From Pantoea trifolii (GTDB taxonomy: Bacteria; Pseudomonadota; Gammaproteobacteria; Enterobacterales; Enterobacteriaceae): DNA of 64,000 nt. Below the pieces are notes generated by a model, which saw only the letters and a program-made list of their open reading frames with translations, was not told where the DNA came from and ran no database searches. Shown here one piece after another: positions 46,501 through 54,235 of this stretch. The stretch spans positions 62,001-126,000 of the forward strand of contig NZ_JANIET010000002.1 of NCBI RefSeq assembly GCF_024506435.1, read 5' to 3'. The position numbers and the translations under genes are program-made. The stretch's first letter is position 1. Every line of letters begins with the position of its first letter.

Positions 46501-47487
46501 GACGATTTCTTTACCGGTGGCGGCAACTCGTTAACTGCGGTTGCGCTGGTTAATCGCATCAATAAAACCTTTAATATTAAACTTCCGCTGCAGGTGATAT
46601 TTCATACGCCTCATATCGCAGGTTTAGCGACTGCGGTAGAAAATTGTATTCAATCCGACGTTGAATATTCCCGTCTGATCAAACTGAATGATTTTGCGGA
46701 AAAACCGATTTTCTGCTGGCCAGGTTTGGGAGGATATCCGTTAAATCTCAAATTACTGGCGCAGCATATTCCTGATCAGCGTGCATTTTATGGCATTCAG
46801 GCGAGAGGTATAAATGAAGGTGAAATACCACTTCCAACCATTCAGCAAATGGCACTGGAAGATATTTGCCAGATAAAAGCGATACAGCCAACCGGTCCTT
46901 ACACACTTTGGGGATACTCTTTTGGCGCGCGCGTGGCTTTTGAAACCGCAGCGCAACTCGAAGCGCAAGGTGATGTTGTTGAGTCACTGTCTCTATTAGC
47001 GCCGGGCGCGCCCATCACGCAAATGGAGCGAGAACAACGATACGAGCATAAAGCCGCTTTTGATAATCCGGTATTTCTGGCCATTCTGTTCTCGGTATTT
47101 GCCCATCAGGTTGAGGGGCCGTTACTGGATCGCTGCCTGAGTAGTTGCAAAACTAAAGCAGAGTTTATTGGCTTTATTTGCCAGCGGTTTCCGTTGTTAC
47201 AACGTGAAATGGTTGAGCGCATTATTCACATCGTCGAAACCACTTATGCGTTTAGTTATCAATTCACGGAGTTGCAAAATCGCCAACTCAACGCGTCTGT
47301 TACCATTGTAAAAGCGCAAGGCGACCATTACTCATTTTTAGAGCATGCGCCAGCTTTTAGTCGACAACCGCCAACCATTATTGAGTTATCAGTCGATCAC
47401 TATGCGGTGCTTAAACAGCACGGCATCCATGAACTGGTTCACACCTTATTTACTACTCAACCGTGTAAGGAACAGGCGCATGCGTAA
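43594..47487 (+). CDS. Indigoidine synthetase-type NRPS (A-Ox-T-TE)
   Basis: About 1297 residues, close to BpsA/IndC (about 1282). Adenylation motifs: A3 YTSGSTGKPKGV (near 174), A5 NLYGPTE (314), A7 YKTGDL (408), A8 NQIKLRGYRVELDEI (430), A10 GKV with Lys921. Between A8 and A10, at about residues 495-860, is an FMN-type SagB-like oxidase insertion (YASPGALYATQLYLEL, GLMSSGYSSKSNNDLP near 830), the hallmark of indigoidine synthetases. A carrier domain follows (GGGNSL, Ser979) and a thioesterase (GYSFG, Ser1109). It should activate, oxidise and cyclise L-glutamine. First gene of the rightward operon; its stop overlaps the indA-like start by 8 bases. Confidence 0.92.
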   Translation: MTVKAPISPAVSESFLERSHSSHSVSLFAMLETHARHFPEQIAVKDAQNSLSYRHFFQQIWSNGKKLNALIDTELQYIGLYCEPSVEMICGAWSILAAERAYLPLAPDYPADRLRYMIEDSGIKMVLTQPHLKAQLATMVTEEITIITLDDLQASAAATVPRHPCHHRERLAYMIYTSGSTGKPKGVMVSYANISHQMAWLKSQFGFDHNDRILQKTPASFDAAQWEILAPAFGSQVIMGPKDCYRDPDALINTLISEQVTVLQSVPTLLQALVEHPLFQDCCALKHVFSGGEILTRNLAQAFFQRLPHAALTNLYGPTECTINASSFTLDPELIAAYPDAIAIGKPAANTLYHVLNPAGEPVVPGETGELYISGLQVAKGYYQRPELTDEKFLPNPRKIMAGHDRLYKTGDLVRQDPNGNTHFVARVDNQIKLRGYRVELDEIRLAIENHHWVKTAAVVVQQDPRSGYQTLVACVELDKRQAALMDQGNHDRHHLSKSSKLQVKAQLSNAGCRMLSTAQLSSSITLPYIASDHQQRTTAFGRKTYRFFDGEPSLTRQDLIDLLQRQPIESCTDENLATLTLDKLGKLLRNFGQFVSDERLLPKYAYASPGALYATQLYLELKGCAGLPPAIYYYHPVHHCLLPIASLQPTKDPVFRLHFVGNRQAIEPVYKNNLREVLEMETGHMLGLFDELLPELGLHVHQAALLRGALPEWYQGSHDDDYLGCYVVDHQPVAASRVQPELYLQMQQPLPDLDAGLYQYQAGELHFLSTSMLQKRDVIAINQRVFDRAQFGISVVCNGGDREEHYILAGREMHRLQANKQRLGLMSSGYSSKSNNDLPAAISMRAILAEQQLPMESLYFCVGGPISQAQFLHQGMNEDRIHMQGPVELLKEDLAAQLPKYMIPNKVIILDNLPQTASGKVDHQALKALPELTHTDDGQERVPLKSATEKKIAEIWCAVMKWEAVFATDDFFTGGGNSLTAVALVNRINKTFNIKLPLQVIFHTPHIAGLATAVENCIQSDVEYSRLIKLNDFAEKPIFCWPGLGGYPLNLKLLAQHIPDQRAFYGIQARGINEGEIPLPTIQQMALEDICQIKAIQPTGPYTLWGYSFGARVAFETAAQLEAQGDVVESLSLLAPGAPITQMEREQRYEHKAAFDNPVFLAILFSVFAHQVEGPLLDRCLSSCKTKAEFIGFICQRFPLLQREMVERIIHIVETTYAFSYQFTELQNRQLNASVTIVKAQGDHYSFLEHAPAFSRQPPTIIELSVDHYAVLKQHGIHELVHTLFTTQPCKEQAHA

Positions 47488-48412
47488 CAGCGAATTTAAA
47501 CTCGAATTTCAACCCGAAGTGAAGCAAGCACTTGAATCAGGACATCCCGTTGTTGCGCTGGAATCCAATGTGATTACCCACGGGCTTAATTATCCCGATA
47601 ATATTGAAACGGCATTAAAGGTCGAGGCGGCTGTGCGGATAAGCGGCGCGATTCCTGCCACTATTGGTATCGATAACGGTAAAATTTTGGTGGGTATGGA
47701 TTACCAACAAATAGAACGTTTCGCCACTCAAAAAAATATAGCCAAAGTCTCCAGTCGCGAGTTGCCGTTTATTCTGGCGACCGGTGCGATGGGAGCCACC
47801 AGCGTAGCGTCGTCGTTGGTGATTGCTGAATTAGCGGGCATTCCTTTCTTCTCCTCTGCCGGATTGGGCGGTGTTCATCGTGGTGCGGAAACATCAATGG
47901 ATATTTCCGCCGATCTCATCCAGTTAACGCGTTCAAAAGTGACGGTAATCTGTGCCGGCGTTAAAAACATCCTTGATGTGGGTCTCACGTTGGAGTATCT
48001 CGAAACCCATTGTGTACCGCTTGTCAGCTGGCAAACCGATGAGTTTCCGGCGTTCTATTGCCGTAACAGCGGCTTTAAAAGTCCAGTGCGCCTGGATTCA
48101 GCACCGCAACTTGCGCGTGCGATTGAAATCAACCGGGCGCTGCCAGGGGCCGCCGGAATGGTGATTGCTACCCCAACCCTTGAAGAGGATGCCATCAACA
48201 GCGAGGAGGTTCAGCAAGCCATTGACAACGCTATCTCCCAGGCGAAGCTGCAGGGTATTAACGGTAATGGTGTAACGAAATTCATTATGAAAGCCGTGGA
48301 AGAGATGACGGCGGGGCGTTCAGCAGAAGCCAACAAAGCGGTACTAATCAATACGGCACGCGTGGCTGGCGAGATTGCCATGGCGCATTACACCTATTGC
48401 CGTAATCACTGA
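47480..48412 (+). CDS. IndA/PsuG-family pseudouridine-5'-phosphate glycosidase-like protein
   Basis: About 310 residues from ATG at 47480 (PsuG of E. coli is about 312). Family residues are conserved: Glu in VALESNVITHGLNYP, Lys in AKVSSRELP, GGVHRGAETSMDISADL with the catalytic Asp, and the C-terminal Asn region AEANKAVLINTARVAGEIA. PsuG forms or breaks the C-glycosidic bond of pseudouridine 5'-phosphate. In indigoidine clusters the homologue is IndA; in the minimycin cluster it is thought to attach the oxazine to ribose 5-phosphate. Translationally coupled to the NRPS. Confidence 0.9.
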   Translation: MRNSEFKLEFQPEVKQALESGHPVVALESNVITHGLNYPDNIETALKVEAAVRISGAIPATIGIDNGKILVGMDYQQIERFATQKNIAKVSSRELPFILATGAMGATSVASSLVIAELAGIPFFSSAGLGGVHRGAETSMDISADLIQLTRSKVTVICAGVKNILDVGLTLEYLETHCVPLVSWQTDEFPAFYCRNSGFKSPVRLDSAPQLARAIEINRALPGAAGMVIATPTLEEDAINSEEVQQAIDNAISQAKLQGINGNGVTKFIMKAVEEMTAGRSAEANKAVLINTARVAGEIAMAHYTYCRNH

Positions 48413-48432
48413 CTATAAGGAGAACCCAAACG

Positions 48433-48657
48433 ATGCCGCATCTCAATGTGAGCTTTCATCAAGGTCCAGAAGAGAGTCTCGATCTCGACGCGCTATCTCA
48501 GGCGCTGACTGAAATTATCACCGAAAAATTGGGTGTGAAAAGTCAGTATGTTTCGATGACGATTCAACCAGTCGCCAAACAACATTGGTCAGAACAGGTG
48601 TTGGAAAAATATATTAACCAACCCGGCTATCAGGTGATTAAGCCGGTGAGCTATTAA
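48433..48657 (+). CDS. 4-Oxalocrotonate tautomerase-family protein
   Basis: A 74-residue protein with Pro directly after the initiator Met (MPHLNVSFHQGP), the catalytic amino-terminal proline of the tautomerase superfamily. Residues 18-45 form the expected amphipathic helix (LDALSQALTEIITEKLGV). It lies 20 bases after the indA-like gene with a good AAGGAG site and ends the rightward operon. A tautomerase is not part of the indigoidine clusters I know, so a role in processing the oxazine or pigment intermediate is a guess. Confidence 0.8.
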   Translation: MPHLNVSFHQGPEESLDLDALSQALTEIITEKLGVKSQYVSMTIQPVAKQHWSEQVLEKYINQPGYQVIKPVSY

Positions 48658-48678
48658 GCTGATTTAGCGCTCGCGCAA

Positions 48679-48706
48679 GCCTGGCGCAGTGATTCATGCG
48701 CCAGGC
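48679..48706 (+). terminator. Hairpin ending the NRPS operon
   Basis: GCCTGGCGCA (48679-48688) and TGCGCCAGGC (48697-48706), perfect 10-bp arms with an 8-base loop. No strong T-run follows. Confidence 0.65.
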
Positions 48707-48729
48707 CAATCCTCTTTCCCTTCCCGAAA

Positions 48730-48758
48730 AGGTTGTAAAATGTGTGGCCGATCATAGA
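48730..48758 (+). repeat. Right direct repeat of the island, overlapping the probable ROK promoter
   Basis: The second copy of the 29-base repeat at 40021-40049 (two mismatches inside the 29 bases, diverging afterwards). It contains a TTGTAA-like -35 and, just past its end, a TAGATA-like -10 upstream of the ROK gene. Confidence 0.7.
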
Positions 48759-48807
48759 TATTGATGCGGCTATCCGCAGCGTGTGGAATTAAAGGGAAGG
48801 GAGCAAG

Positions 48808-49977
48808 GTGAAAACGTCGGGAACCAATCTGGAACATGCACGGGCGCACAATCGCCGCGTGATCATTGAAGCCATTCGCCTGCATGGTGAACTGACCCGC
48901 GCCGAGCTGGCTCGTCTAACCGCGCTGACGCCGCAAACCGTGTCGAATATTGTGGCGGAGTTGGAGCAGGCCGAACTGCTCACCAGCCGTGCGCCGCGCA
49001 AGCAAGGACGCGGGCAACCGGCGATTCCGGTGACGCTTAATCCCGCCAGCGCCTTTTCGATCGGCATCCATCTTGATCACCAAACGCTGCTGATTGTGCT
49101 GGTGGATCTTACCGGTGAAATTCACTTCCGCCGCCTTATTCTGGTACAAAAGCCGCAACCGGATGCCACGTTAGCGCGCATCGCCGAGGTGCTCAGCGAG
49201 ATCAAAACGCAGCTGGGCGATCGCTGGCAGAAAGTGCTGGGCATTGGCGTGGTGATGCCCGGTCCGTTTGGCGTTGAGGGCATCTCCTCGATGGGGCCAA
49301 CCACGCTGCACGGCTGGGAACAGGTGAATATCGAAGCCAAACTTGCTGCGATGAGCGGCGTGCCAGTAACGCTGGAAAACGATGCCACGGTGGCGGCAAT
49401 TGGCGAACGTTTTCATGGCGTGGCGCGACAGCTCAACTCGTTTGTCTATCTCTACATCGGCACCGGTTTGGGCGCGGGCATTATCATGGATGGCCATGTG
49501 TATAGCGGGCATGCGCATAACGCCGGTGAAGTGGGTCATGTGGTGGTGGAGCCGGGCGGACGCGAATGTTATTGCGGTAATCAGGGTTGTTTAGAACGCT
49601 ATGTTTCATTGCAGGCGGCGTACGAGTTTTGCGGGCTCGATCCGATGACCGCTTTGCCGGAAGATTTGCTGGAAGTCGATCCGGCGCTGTTTGATAAATG
49701 GATCGATACCGTGTTAACGCCACTGCGTCAGGCGATTAACCTGCTGGAGTGCATCTTCGATGGTGAAAGCGTGATCATCGGCGGCATGATGCCGGCGGTG
49801 CTGCTGGATAAAATCATTCGTCGCCTGCCGCCGCTCTATCAATCGGTGCGCGGCCGCTACCTCACCGGAACACGCGTTAAAGTAGGTATGACCGGCAGCG
49901 ATACTGCCGCGTTAGGTGCCGCCGCGCTGCCGATTTTCGACGAGTTTAATCCGCAGTTTCAGGTGCTGATGAAGTAA
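48808..49977 (+). CDS. ROK-family transcriptional regulator (NagC/Mlc type)
   Basis: A 389-residue protein from GTG at 48808 (GGGAG site). N-terminal winged helix at about residues 10-65 (NRRVIIEAIRLHGELTRAELARLTALTPQTVSNIVAELEQ) followed by the ROK domain with the zinc motif CYCGNQGC near residue 258. It faces away from the island and towards nothing it would obviously regulate. Without the island it would be divergent from the ABC transporter/PfkB operon ending upstream at 39832, its probable target. Confidence 0.88.
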   Translation: MKTSGTNLEHARAHNRRVIIEAIRLHGELTRAELARLTALTPQTVSNIVAELEQAELLTSRAPRKQGRGQPAIPVTLNPASAFSIGIHLDHQTLLIVLVDLTGEIHFRRLILVQKPQPDATLARIAEVLSEIKTQLGDRWQKVLGIGVVMPGPFGVEGISSMGPTTLHGWEQVNIEAKLAAMSGVPVTLENDATVAAIGERFHGVARQLNSFVYLYIGTGLGAGIIMDGHVYSGHAHNAGEVGHVVVEPGGRECYCGNQGCLERYVSLQAAYEFCGLDPMTALPEDLLEVDPALFDKWIDTVLTPLRQAINLLECIFDGESVIIGGMMPAVLLDKIIRRLPPLYQSVRGRYLTGTRVKVGMTGSDTAALGAAALPIFDEFNPQFQVLMK

Positions 49978-49985
49978 CGGCCCGA

Positions 49986-51413
49986 TCAGGCCGCTACCTT
50001 CACTGCCGTTTTCCGCTTCTCCTTCATCTTCCAACACAGCCACAGCGCAATAAACCACGCCGGTGAAGCAGCTAATGCAGCGAGCGTGTCGGGATCAAAT
50101 ATCATGATCACCACCGAGAACAGGAAGAAAATCAGTGTTCCCCAGGCCGTCACTTTGCCGCCGGGCATCTTGAATTTGGATTTCTGATGCAGATCCGGAC
50201 GTTGTCTGCGGTATACAAGATATGAGACCAGAATCATGCCCCAACAATAGATCACCAGAATCGCGGCCAGCGTTGAAACGATGGTGAACAGCGTTGTCAC
50301 ATTCGGCACCAGGAACAGCAGCAAGGTGCCGCTTAGCATGCAGAAGCAGGAGAACAGCAGGCTGCGCAGCGGAATACGTGTGGTGCGCGACAAAATACGG
50401 AACTGCCAGTGCGCATGCTTCTCGACGGACAAGCCATATAACATGCGGGTGCTGGAGTAGACGCCGCTGTTGGCGGAAGACATTGCCGAGGTGAGCGCCA
50501 CGAAGTTGATGATCGCCGCCGCCGCGGGCAATCCGGCTTTGGCAAACAGCGTCACGAATGGGCTGGTATCCGGCGACACGCCTTGCCATGACGTCACCGC
50601 GATGATCACCATCATCGAGAGCATGTAGAAAATCACAATCCGCAGCGGCAGAGAGTTAATTGCACGCGGCAGAATTTTCTCGGGATCGCGGGTTTCTGCC
50701 GTCATGGTGCCGAGCAGCTCAATGCCGGTGTAAGAGAAAATCGCGATTTGGAAACCAGCAAGAAAACCGGTGATGCCATGCGGCATAAACACGGCGGGAT
50801 CGGTGAGGTTATGCACTGAAGCTTTAACGCCATCCGGCGAGGTCCAGCCGCTAAACACCATCCATCCGCCGGTGATAATCAGCGCGATGATGGTAATCAC
50901 TTTGATCAGCGCAAACCAGAATTCAGCTTCACCAAAAGCCTTCACCGACAACATGTTAAACAGACACAGAATGCCGAGGGTGAACAACGCGGGTATCCAC
51001 GCTGACATTTCCGGGAACCAATATTGCATATACGCGCCACACACCACCACATCCGCAATACAGGTCACCACCCAACTTAGCCAGTACGACCATCCCAGAA
51101 AGAAGCTGGCTTTCGGCCCAAGATAATCACCAACAAAATCGGCAAATGAGCGATAGTCGAGCCGGCTAAGCAGCACTTCGCCCATCGCCCGCATCACCAT
51201 ATAGCTGAAGAAGCCGACCAGAATATAGATGATTAATATCGAGGTTCCGGCCACCGCAATATTACGTCCCGCGCCCATAAACAGCCCGGTACCGATCGAT
51301 CCGCCCAGCGCGATCATCTGAATATGACGTTCGCTCAGTCCTCGCTGCAGTTTTTGCGAGGCGTCGTGAGTCCGAGCAGGCTGAATCTGCTCTTGTGTAG
51401 GTTTGTTAGACAC
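49986..51413 (-). CDS. APC-family amino acid permease, CycA-like
   Basis: About 475 residues with 12 membrane segments. GTG at 51413 is preferred (GAAGGAAT site upstream) over the longer frame to 51476. HIQMIALGGSIGTGLFMGAGR and SAMSSANSGVYSSTRMLYGLS match the D-Ser/D-Ala/Gly transporter CycA closely, as do SYLVYRRQRPDLHQKS and the surrounding loops. It probably imports a small neutral amino acid. Ends 9 bases from the ROK gene stop (convergent). Confidence 0.86.
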   Translation of the reverse strand: MSNKPTQEQIQPARTHDASQKLQRGLSERHIQMIALGGSIGTGLFMGAGRNIAVAGTSILIIYILVGFFSYMVMRAMGEVLLSRLDYRSFADFVGDYLGPKASFFLGWSYWLSWVVTCIADVVVCGAYMQYWFPEMSAWIPALFTLGILCLFNMLSVKAFGEAEFWFALIKVITIIALIITGGWMVFSGWTSPDGVKASVHNLTDPAVFMPHGITGFLAGFQIAIFSYTGIELLGTMTAETRDPEKILPRAINSLPLRIVIFYMLSMMVIIAVTSWQGVSPDTSPFVTLFAKAGLPAAAAIINFVALTSAMSSANSGVYSSTRMLYGLSVEKHAHWQFRILSRTTRIPLRSLLFSCFCMLSGTLLLFLVPNVTTLFTIVSTLAAILVIYCWGMILVSYLVYRRQRPDLHQKSKFKMPGGKVTAWGTLIFFLFSVVIMIFDPDTLAALAASPAWFIALWLCWKMKEKRKTAVKVAA

Positions 51414-51906
51414 ACTGATTCCTTCAGTCTGGCAAAAAGACACATGACGATGCCTGCCCGCAAGCATCAATGGCAAATAAGGAGTTGAACCTTAAAGAGA
51501 CACGCTTAAATAGATGAAAGAAAAACGAAATTAATGAAACGCTAATTCATGATGGAGGTTTCCGGCTAGGTTTTACTCATCGTGGTGGCGTGAGTTAACA
51601 AAGTCAATGCGGAAAAATAACAGTTTATTCACTTTTTGATAGCCATCAAAGAACTGAAAAATAGGAATAAAATCCAATTTTATGCAATTTAGTGAATAGT
51701 ATTCGCATAAATATGCGTCATATGAGGGGCTTTTTTAATGCTTAGTTATTCACTCTTTCACGAATTTTTGTATCTAAAAAGTTAAATCCTCCTTATTCAA
51801 CGCAACCCGCTTTTCTTAAAAGGTGTTAAATTACTTTCCGTCTAGTGCAATGCATCACCTTTCCACGTCTTTTCAATATAAATAACTCTGAACCTACAGG
51901 CTTCTC
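51414..51906. other. Intergenic region between the permease and glutamate dehydrogenase genes
   Basis: AT-rich, no gene recognised. It holds small symmetrical sites: GAATAGTATTC (51694-51704) and CGCATA-AA-TATGCG (51704-51717), adjoining and about 190 bases before the gdh start. They resemble, without the right spacing, an arginine-type box. They may serve the divergent promoters of the permease and dehydrogenase. Confidence 0.4.
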
Positions 51907-53181
51907 ATGGAAAAGTTATCTTACGCTTCTGAAAGCAGTACATCTCCCTGGACTACCTACCTGAGCCAAATTGACCGCGTTGCGCCTCATCTTGGTGAAT
52001 TGTCTCGCTGGATCGAAACCCTGCGTCATCCCAAAAGAACGCTGATTGTCGACATCCCGGTGCAGATGGATGACGGCTCGATTCGCCACTTTGAGGGCTA
52101 TCGCGTACAGCACAATCTCTCGCGCGGACCGGGCAAAGGGGGCGTACGTTACCATCCTGCAGTTGACCTGAATGAAGTGATGGCGCTGTCAGCCTGGATG
52201 ACCATCAAATGTGCGGCGGTTAACCTGCCTTATGGCGGCGCAAAAGGCGGTATTCGCGTCGATCCGCACTCGCTGTCTGAAGGTGAACTGGAGCGCTTAA
52301 CCCGCCGCTACACCAGTGAAATCGGCTTGATTATTGGTCCGCAGAAAGATATTCCCGCACCCGACGTCGGCACCAATGGCAAAGTCATGGCCTGGATGAT
52401 GGATACCTACTCGATGAACCACGGCACCACCATTACCGGCGTTGTCACCGGTAAACCGATTCATCTTGGCGGCTCGTTAGGCCGTGAGAAAGCCACGGGC
52501 CGTGGCGTATTTATAACCGGTCGTGAAGTGGCAAAACGCTCCAACATTACCATTGAAGGCGCACGCGTGGCGTTGCAGGGCTTTGGTAATGTAGGTAGCG
52601 AAGCAGCGCGGCTGTTCGCCGAAGCCGGTGCGCGCGTGGTCGTGATTCAGGATCACACCGCAACCTTACTCAACGAAGGCGGCATCGATTTAGCCGCGCT
52701 GACTGCGTGGCAAATCGAACATAAACAGATTGCCGGTTTCCCAGGTGCGCGTGAGATCGACAGAGAGCAGTTCTGGACCACCGCCATGGATATCCTGATC
52801 CCGGCTGCGCTGGAAGGGCAAATTACCCGCGAGCGCGCCGAAATCATCAGTGCCAAACTGGTGCTGGAAGGGGCTAACGGTCCAACGTATCCGGATGCGG
52901 ATGACATGCTGGCGAGTCGTGGGGTGCAGGTGGTGCCAGATGTAATCTGCAACGCAGGCGGGGTAACGGTAAGTTACTTCGAATGGGTTCAGGATATGGC
53001 GAGCTTCTTCTGGAGTGAAGATGAGATTAACCAGCGTATGGATCGCATCATGACGGAAGCGATGGTGCACGTTTGGGATAAGGCCGCTGAAAAGCGCTGC
53101 TCATTGCGTACTGCTGCTTATATTGTTGCCTGCGAGCGCATTCTGCTGGCACGTAAAGATCGCGGTATTTATCCGGGCTAA
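51907..53181 (+). CDS. Glu/Leu/Phe/Val-family glutamate dehydrogenase (NAD type)
   Basis: A 424-residue enzyme, the length of RocG/GudB-type catabolic dehydrogenases rather than the 447-residue E. coli GdhA. Substrate Lys region [11 protein letters not shown] near residue 115, catalytic [16 protein letters not shown] near 155, dinucleotide loop [25 protein letters not shown] near 215. Catalyses oxidative deamination of glutamate or the reverse. The nearby amino acid permease suggests nitrogen catabolism. Confidence 0.92.
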   Translation: MEKLSYASESSTSPWTTYLSQIDRVAPHLGELSRWIETLRHPKRTLIVDIPVQMDDGSIRHFEGYRVQHNLSRGPGKGGVRYHPAVDLNEVMALSAWMTIKCAAVNLPYGGAKGGIRVDPHSLSEGELERLTRRYTSEIGLIIGPQKDIPAPDVGTNGKVMAWMMDTYSMNHGTTITGVVTGKPIHLGGSLGREKATGRGVFITGREVAKRSNITIEGARVALQGFGNVGSEAARLFAEAGARVVVIQDHTATLLNEGGIDLAALTAWQIEHKQIAGFPGAREIDREQFWTTAMDILIPAALEGQITRERAEIISAKLVLEGANGPTYPDADDMLASRGVQVVPDVICNAGGVTVSYFEWVQDMASFFWSEDEINQRMDRIMTEAMVHVWDKAAEKRCSLRTAAYIVACERILLARKDRGIYPG

Positions 53182-53213
53182 TTAATTAAATTTTAAGTTT
53201 GTTTAAATTGTTT

Positions 53214-53249
53214 GATAAACGCCGTCTTTGCCATGAGAGGGCGTTTATC
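53214..53249 (+). terminator. Terminator after glutamate dehydrogenase
   Basis: GATAAACGCC (53214-53223) pairs with GGCGTTTATC (53240-53249). A modest T-rich stretch follows. It lies 32 bases after the stop codon. Confidence 0.7.
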
Positions 53250-53256
53250 TTATCTT

Positions 53257-53547
53257 TCATGCGAGGTTTACGCCACGCAGCCCTGACCAGCACCTCGCGG
53301 CTGATTGGGTAATCATCACCGAAGGATTTTCGCTAAATTCACTCACCAAAGTGACAATTCTGTCAGTTAAACTCCTTATATTCTCGCTACCTACATAAAC
53401 GTATTCATTGGTGGGTAACACATACGCATAACCTTTCTCACAGACTAAACTGCGCGCAAAACCATTCTCAAGCATCGCATACAGCAGTTCTATTTGCGTG
53501 CCAGCGGTGGGGTCTTTTAATTCGACACGGATAGTGTAACTGAACAT
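53257..53547 (-). CDS. Small hypothetical protein (possible GhoS/DUF2622-like fold)
   Basis: A 96-residue protein beginning MFSYTIRVELKDPTAGTQIELLYAMLENGF, with two beta-alpha-beta-like halves reminiscent of small ferredoxin-like proteins such as DUF2622/GhoS. I do not recognise it firmly. No toxin partner (GhoT-like short membrane peptide) was seen next to it. A 28-bp palindrome lies 16 bases upstream of its start. Confidence 0.6.
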   Translation of the reverse strand: MFSYTIRVELKDPTAGTQIELLYAMLENGFARSLVCEKGYAYVLPTNEYVYVGSENIRSLTDRIVTLVSEFSENPSVMITQSAARCWSGLRGVNLA

Positions 53548-53563
53548 AGTATTATCTCCGGTG

Positions 53564-53591
53564 TTTAAATTTAAGTTTACTTAAGTTTAAA
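53564..53591. promoter_or_regulatory. 28-bp AT-rich palindrome upstream of the small hypothetical gene
   Basis: TTTAAATTTAAGT (53564-53576) and ACTTAAGTTTAAA (53579-53591) are near-perfect arms. Candidate autoregulatory operator. Confidence 0.45.
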
Positions 53592-53913
53592 TGATCGAAA
53601 ATGGAGATCTTTTTTTTAAGATAAATCTTAGTGGATATTCATAAATAATCACCGCCATTAACAGTAAATGTTGGCCCTGTTAAGCGTAACGACAAAGGGG
53701 GAATTAAATATAATTATTTAAATTTCAATTTTATTGCGCTCTGGTTAAATAATCTCTTTTTATTTTATTAAAGACAGCAGGTTTCTCGCAGGCTATAATT
53801 AATTTCAGCTCACTGTGAGCTGGTTGCTAAAAAGTTCAAAAATAGTATCCGCAACGGGCGATTTTAAAGATTTTTATTCATTAATATTTATCTCTGCCCA
53901 CGAGGTGTCGCGG
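53592..53913. other. AT-rich intergenic region
   Basis: Very AT-rich; no gene, terminator or known repeat recognised. It is expected to carry promoters for the flanking small genes. The frame open from 53815 was not used because codons 1-33 lack a ribosome site. Confidence 0.4.
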
Positions 53914-54126
53914 ATGAAATTACCTACAACGGATTTTTACGTCTTTGCTCAGGCAGATAGCGAGGGTTGCTGCGACTTGCACCGTGAAAGCTGTCGTATG
54001 GCACCGGCCTACGATAATCGTGTTTTTATGGGATCTTTTTATTCACCGGAACACGCCTGGCAATATTTCCACACTCATCATCCTAATAGCCGAGCGGTAT
54101 TTTGTCTGTTGTGTATGAAAGAATAA
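53914..54126 (+). CDS. Small Cys-rich hypothetical protein
   Basis: A 70-residue protein from ATG at 53914, supported by GAGG about 10 bases upstream. Cysteines occur as GCCDLH near residue 17, SCR and CLLC near the end (VFCLLCMKE). The spacing could bind metal but no known motif matches. No neighbours in the same operon. Function unknown. Confidence 0.55.
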   Translation: MKLPTTDFYVFAQADSEGCCDLHRESCRMAPAYDNRVFMGSFYSPEHAWQYFHTHHPNSRAVFCLLCMKE

Positions 54127-54235
54127 TGCGGGAAACATTTTACCTGTAAAATAGCAGCGGAAGGTTTGATTTAACTGAAGCGTGCCGGGCGGAAACTAGC
54201 AGGAATGGGCCGCACCTCTCCGCTTTATCCCAGCT

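Noticed and set aside
40021..48758. The direct repeat as a shared operator of the ROK regulator at its own gene and at the ABC operon
   Set aside because: Not fully excluded, but the repeat is not palindromic, both copies have the same orientation although the genes diverge, and a better symmetrical site (39867-39895) lies by the ABC operon. Insertion duplication was preferred.
51694..51717. Arginine repressor boxes before glutamate dehydrogenase
   Set aside because: The half sites have the wrong spacing for a TGAAT-N4-ATTCA box; noted only as palindromes.
53257..53547. Type V GhoS/GhoT toxin-antitoxin system
   Set aside because: Only a weak GhoS-like impression; no short hydrophobic GhoT partner is next to it.
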